Source: an uncultured Bacillota bacterium
GTDB lineage: Bacteria > Bacillota > Clostridia > Oscillospirales > Oscillospiraceae
DNA length: 13,450 nt
NCBI GenBank assembly: GCA_947383275.1
Contig: CANDCW010000070.1
Span: forward strand, 1-13,450
Direction: 5' to 3'
This document shows positions 13,344 to 13,450 of the stretch, piece after piece; the stretch's first letter is position 1, and every line of letters begins with the position of its first letter. Below the pieces are notes generated by a model. That model searched no databases and had not been told where the DNA came from. It saw only the letters and a program-made list of their open reading frames with translations. The translations under genes and the position numbers were made by a program.

Positions 13344-13367
13344 AAAAGCCGCCCCGCGAGGGGCGGC
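13343..13367 (-). terminator. Intrinsic terminator on the minus strand (hairpin at operon end)
   Basis: A perfect 8-bp GC stem, GCCGCCCC (13348-13355) and GGGGCGGC (13360-13367), is flanked on the left by five A (13343-13347, the first being the last base of the fibre stop). Read on the minus strand it is stem then TTTTT, a canonical rho-independent terminator. On the plus strand no T tract follows (GGAAATCC), though the loop GCGA closed by C-G is a stable GNRA tetraloop that could end or protect the late mRNA. It would stop transcripts entering from the right. Confidence 0.72.
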
Positions 13368-13382
13368 GGAAATCCACAACAT

Positions 13383-13412
13383 TTGACAAAACGCAGTGTG
13401 CAATGGTATACT
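13383..13412 (+). promoter_or_regulatory. Sigma-70/sigma-A type promoter reading out of the window
   Basis: A perfect -35 TTGACA (13383-13388), an 18-nt spacer and a -10 TATACT (13407-13412) preceded by TGG, giving an extended -10. The start of transcription should be near 13419. No start codon with a ribosome binding site appears before the window ends at 13450, so the gene it serves, possibly an independent moron or accessory gene, lies beyond. It differs from the late operon genes, which show no promoter of their own here. Confidence 0.75.
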
Positions 13413-13419
13413 TGCCATT
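13402..13419 (+). promoter_or_regulatory. Inverted repeat across the -10 element, candidate operator
   Basis: AATGG (13402-13406) and CCATT (13415-13419) form a 5-bp inverted repeat with an 8-nt spacer, centred on the -10 box and ending near the expected transcription start. A repressor bound there would block the promoter. Five-base arms can occur by chance, so this is tentative. Confidence 0.35.
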
Positions 13420-13450
13420 AGAAGGACGCTGTTACATAAAGGCGGTTAGC

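Noticed and set aside
1..13450. CRISPR array, tRNA/rRNA genes, insertion sequences, integrase or attachment sites
   Set aside because: No spaced direct repeats, cloverleaf-like sequences, transposase frames or core-site duplications were seen.

Overview
The window is one co-directional (+ strand) run of late structural genes from a contractile-tailed (myovirus-type) phage or prophage. Protein order and families match the PBSX/skin (Xkd/Yqb) tail cassette of Firmicutes. High GC in the conserved genes (40 of 60 bases at 2041-2100), strong AGGAGG-type ribosome binding sites and gut-Clostridia-like tail-fibre domains suggest a GC-rich clostridial host of the Oscillospiraceae type. That host assignment is inference; no host gene is present.

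Layout: (1) 3-1828, head-tail connection: a 5'-cut DUF4054 connector, a YqbH-like head-closure protein, an HK97-gp10-like neck protein and a YqbJ-like tail terminator. (2) 1828-4420, tail tube and contractile layer: a 58-aa YqzN/YkzM-type protein, tail sheath, tail tube, and an XkdN-like tail assembly chaperone whose reading frame ends on a textbook A AAA AAC slippery heptamer, with a -1 extension running exactly to the tape-measure start. (3) 4421-6415, tape measure. (4) 6429-11108, baseplate: XkdP-like protein (SH3-like C-terminus where LysM is usual), XkdQ-like hub, XkdR/DUF2577-like protein with a striking 9-residue HxH repeat, XkdS/DUF2634, baseplate J (XkdT) and XkdU/DUF2313. (5) 11110-13343, host recognition: a beta-helix fibre and an InlB-repeat plus lectin-like fibre, both with AT-rich interiors inside GC-rich frames, as expected of swapped receptor-binding domains. 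(6) 13343-13450, intergenic: a hairpin that is a proper intrinsic terminator only on the minus strand, then a strong sigma-70-type promoter reading rightward out of the window, overlapped by a short inverted repeat.

Most genes are coupled: ATGA/GTGA, TAATG or TGATG overlaps or short gaps, each with a good ribosome binding site, so the cassette behaves as one late operon. No promoter is visible inside it. The connector genes imply that a head is built, so this is more likely a phage or complete prophage than a headless tailocin, but terminase, portal, capsid, lysis and integration genes lie outside the window.

Most worth a second look: the HxH nonapeptide repeat in the baseplate gene, the programmed frameshift site, a 113-122 nt out-of-frame overlap at the head-closure/neck junction that looks like a lost G in a G run, and the promoter/terminator/inverted-repeat cluster at the right edge.
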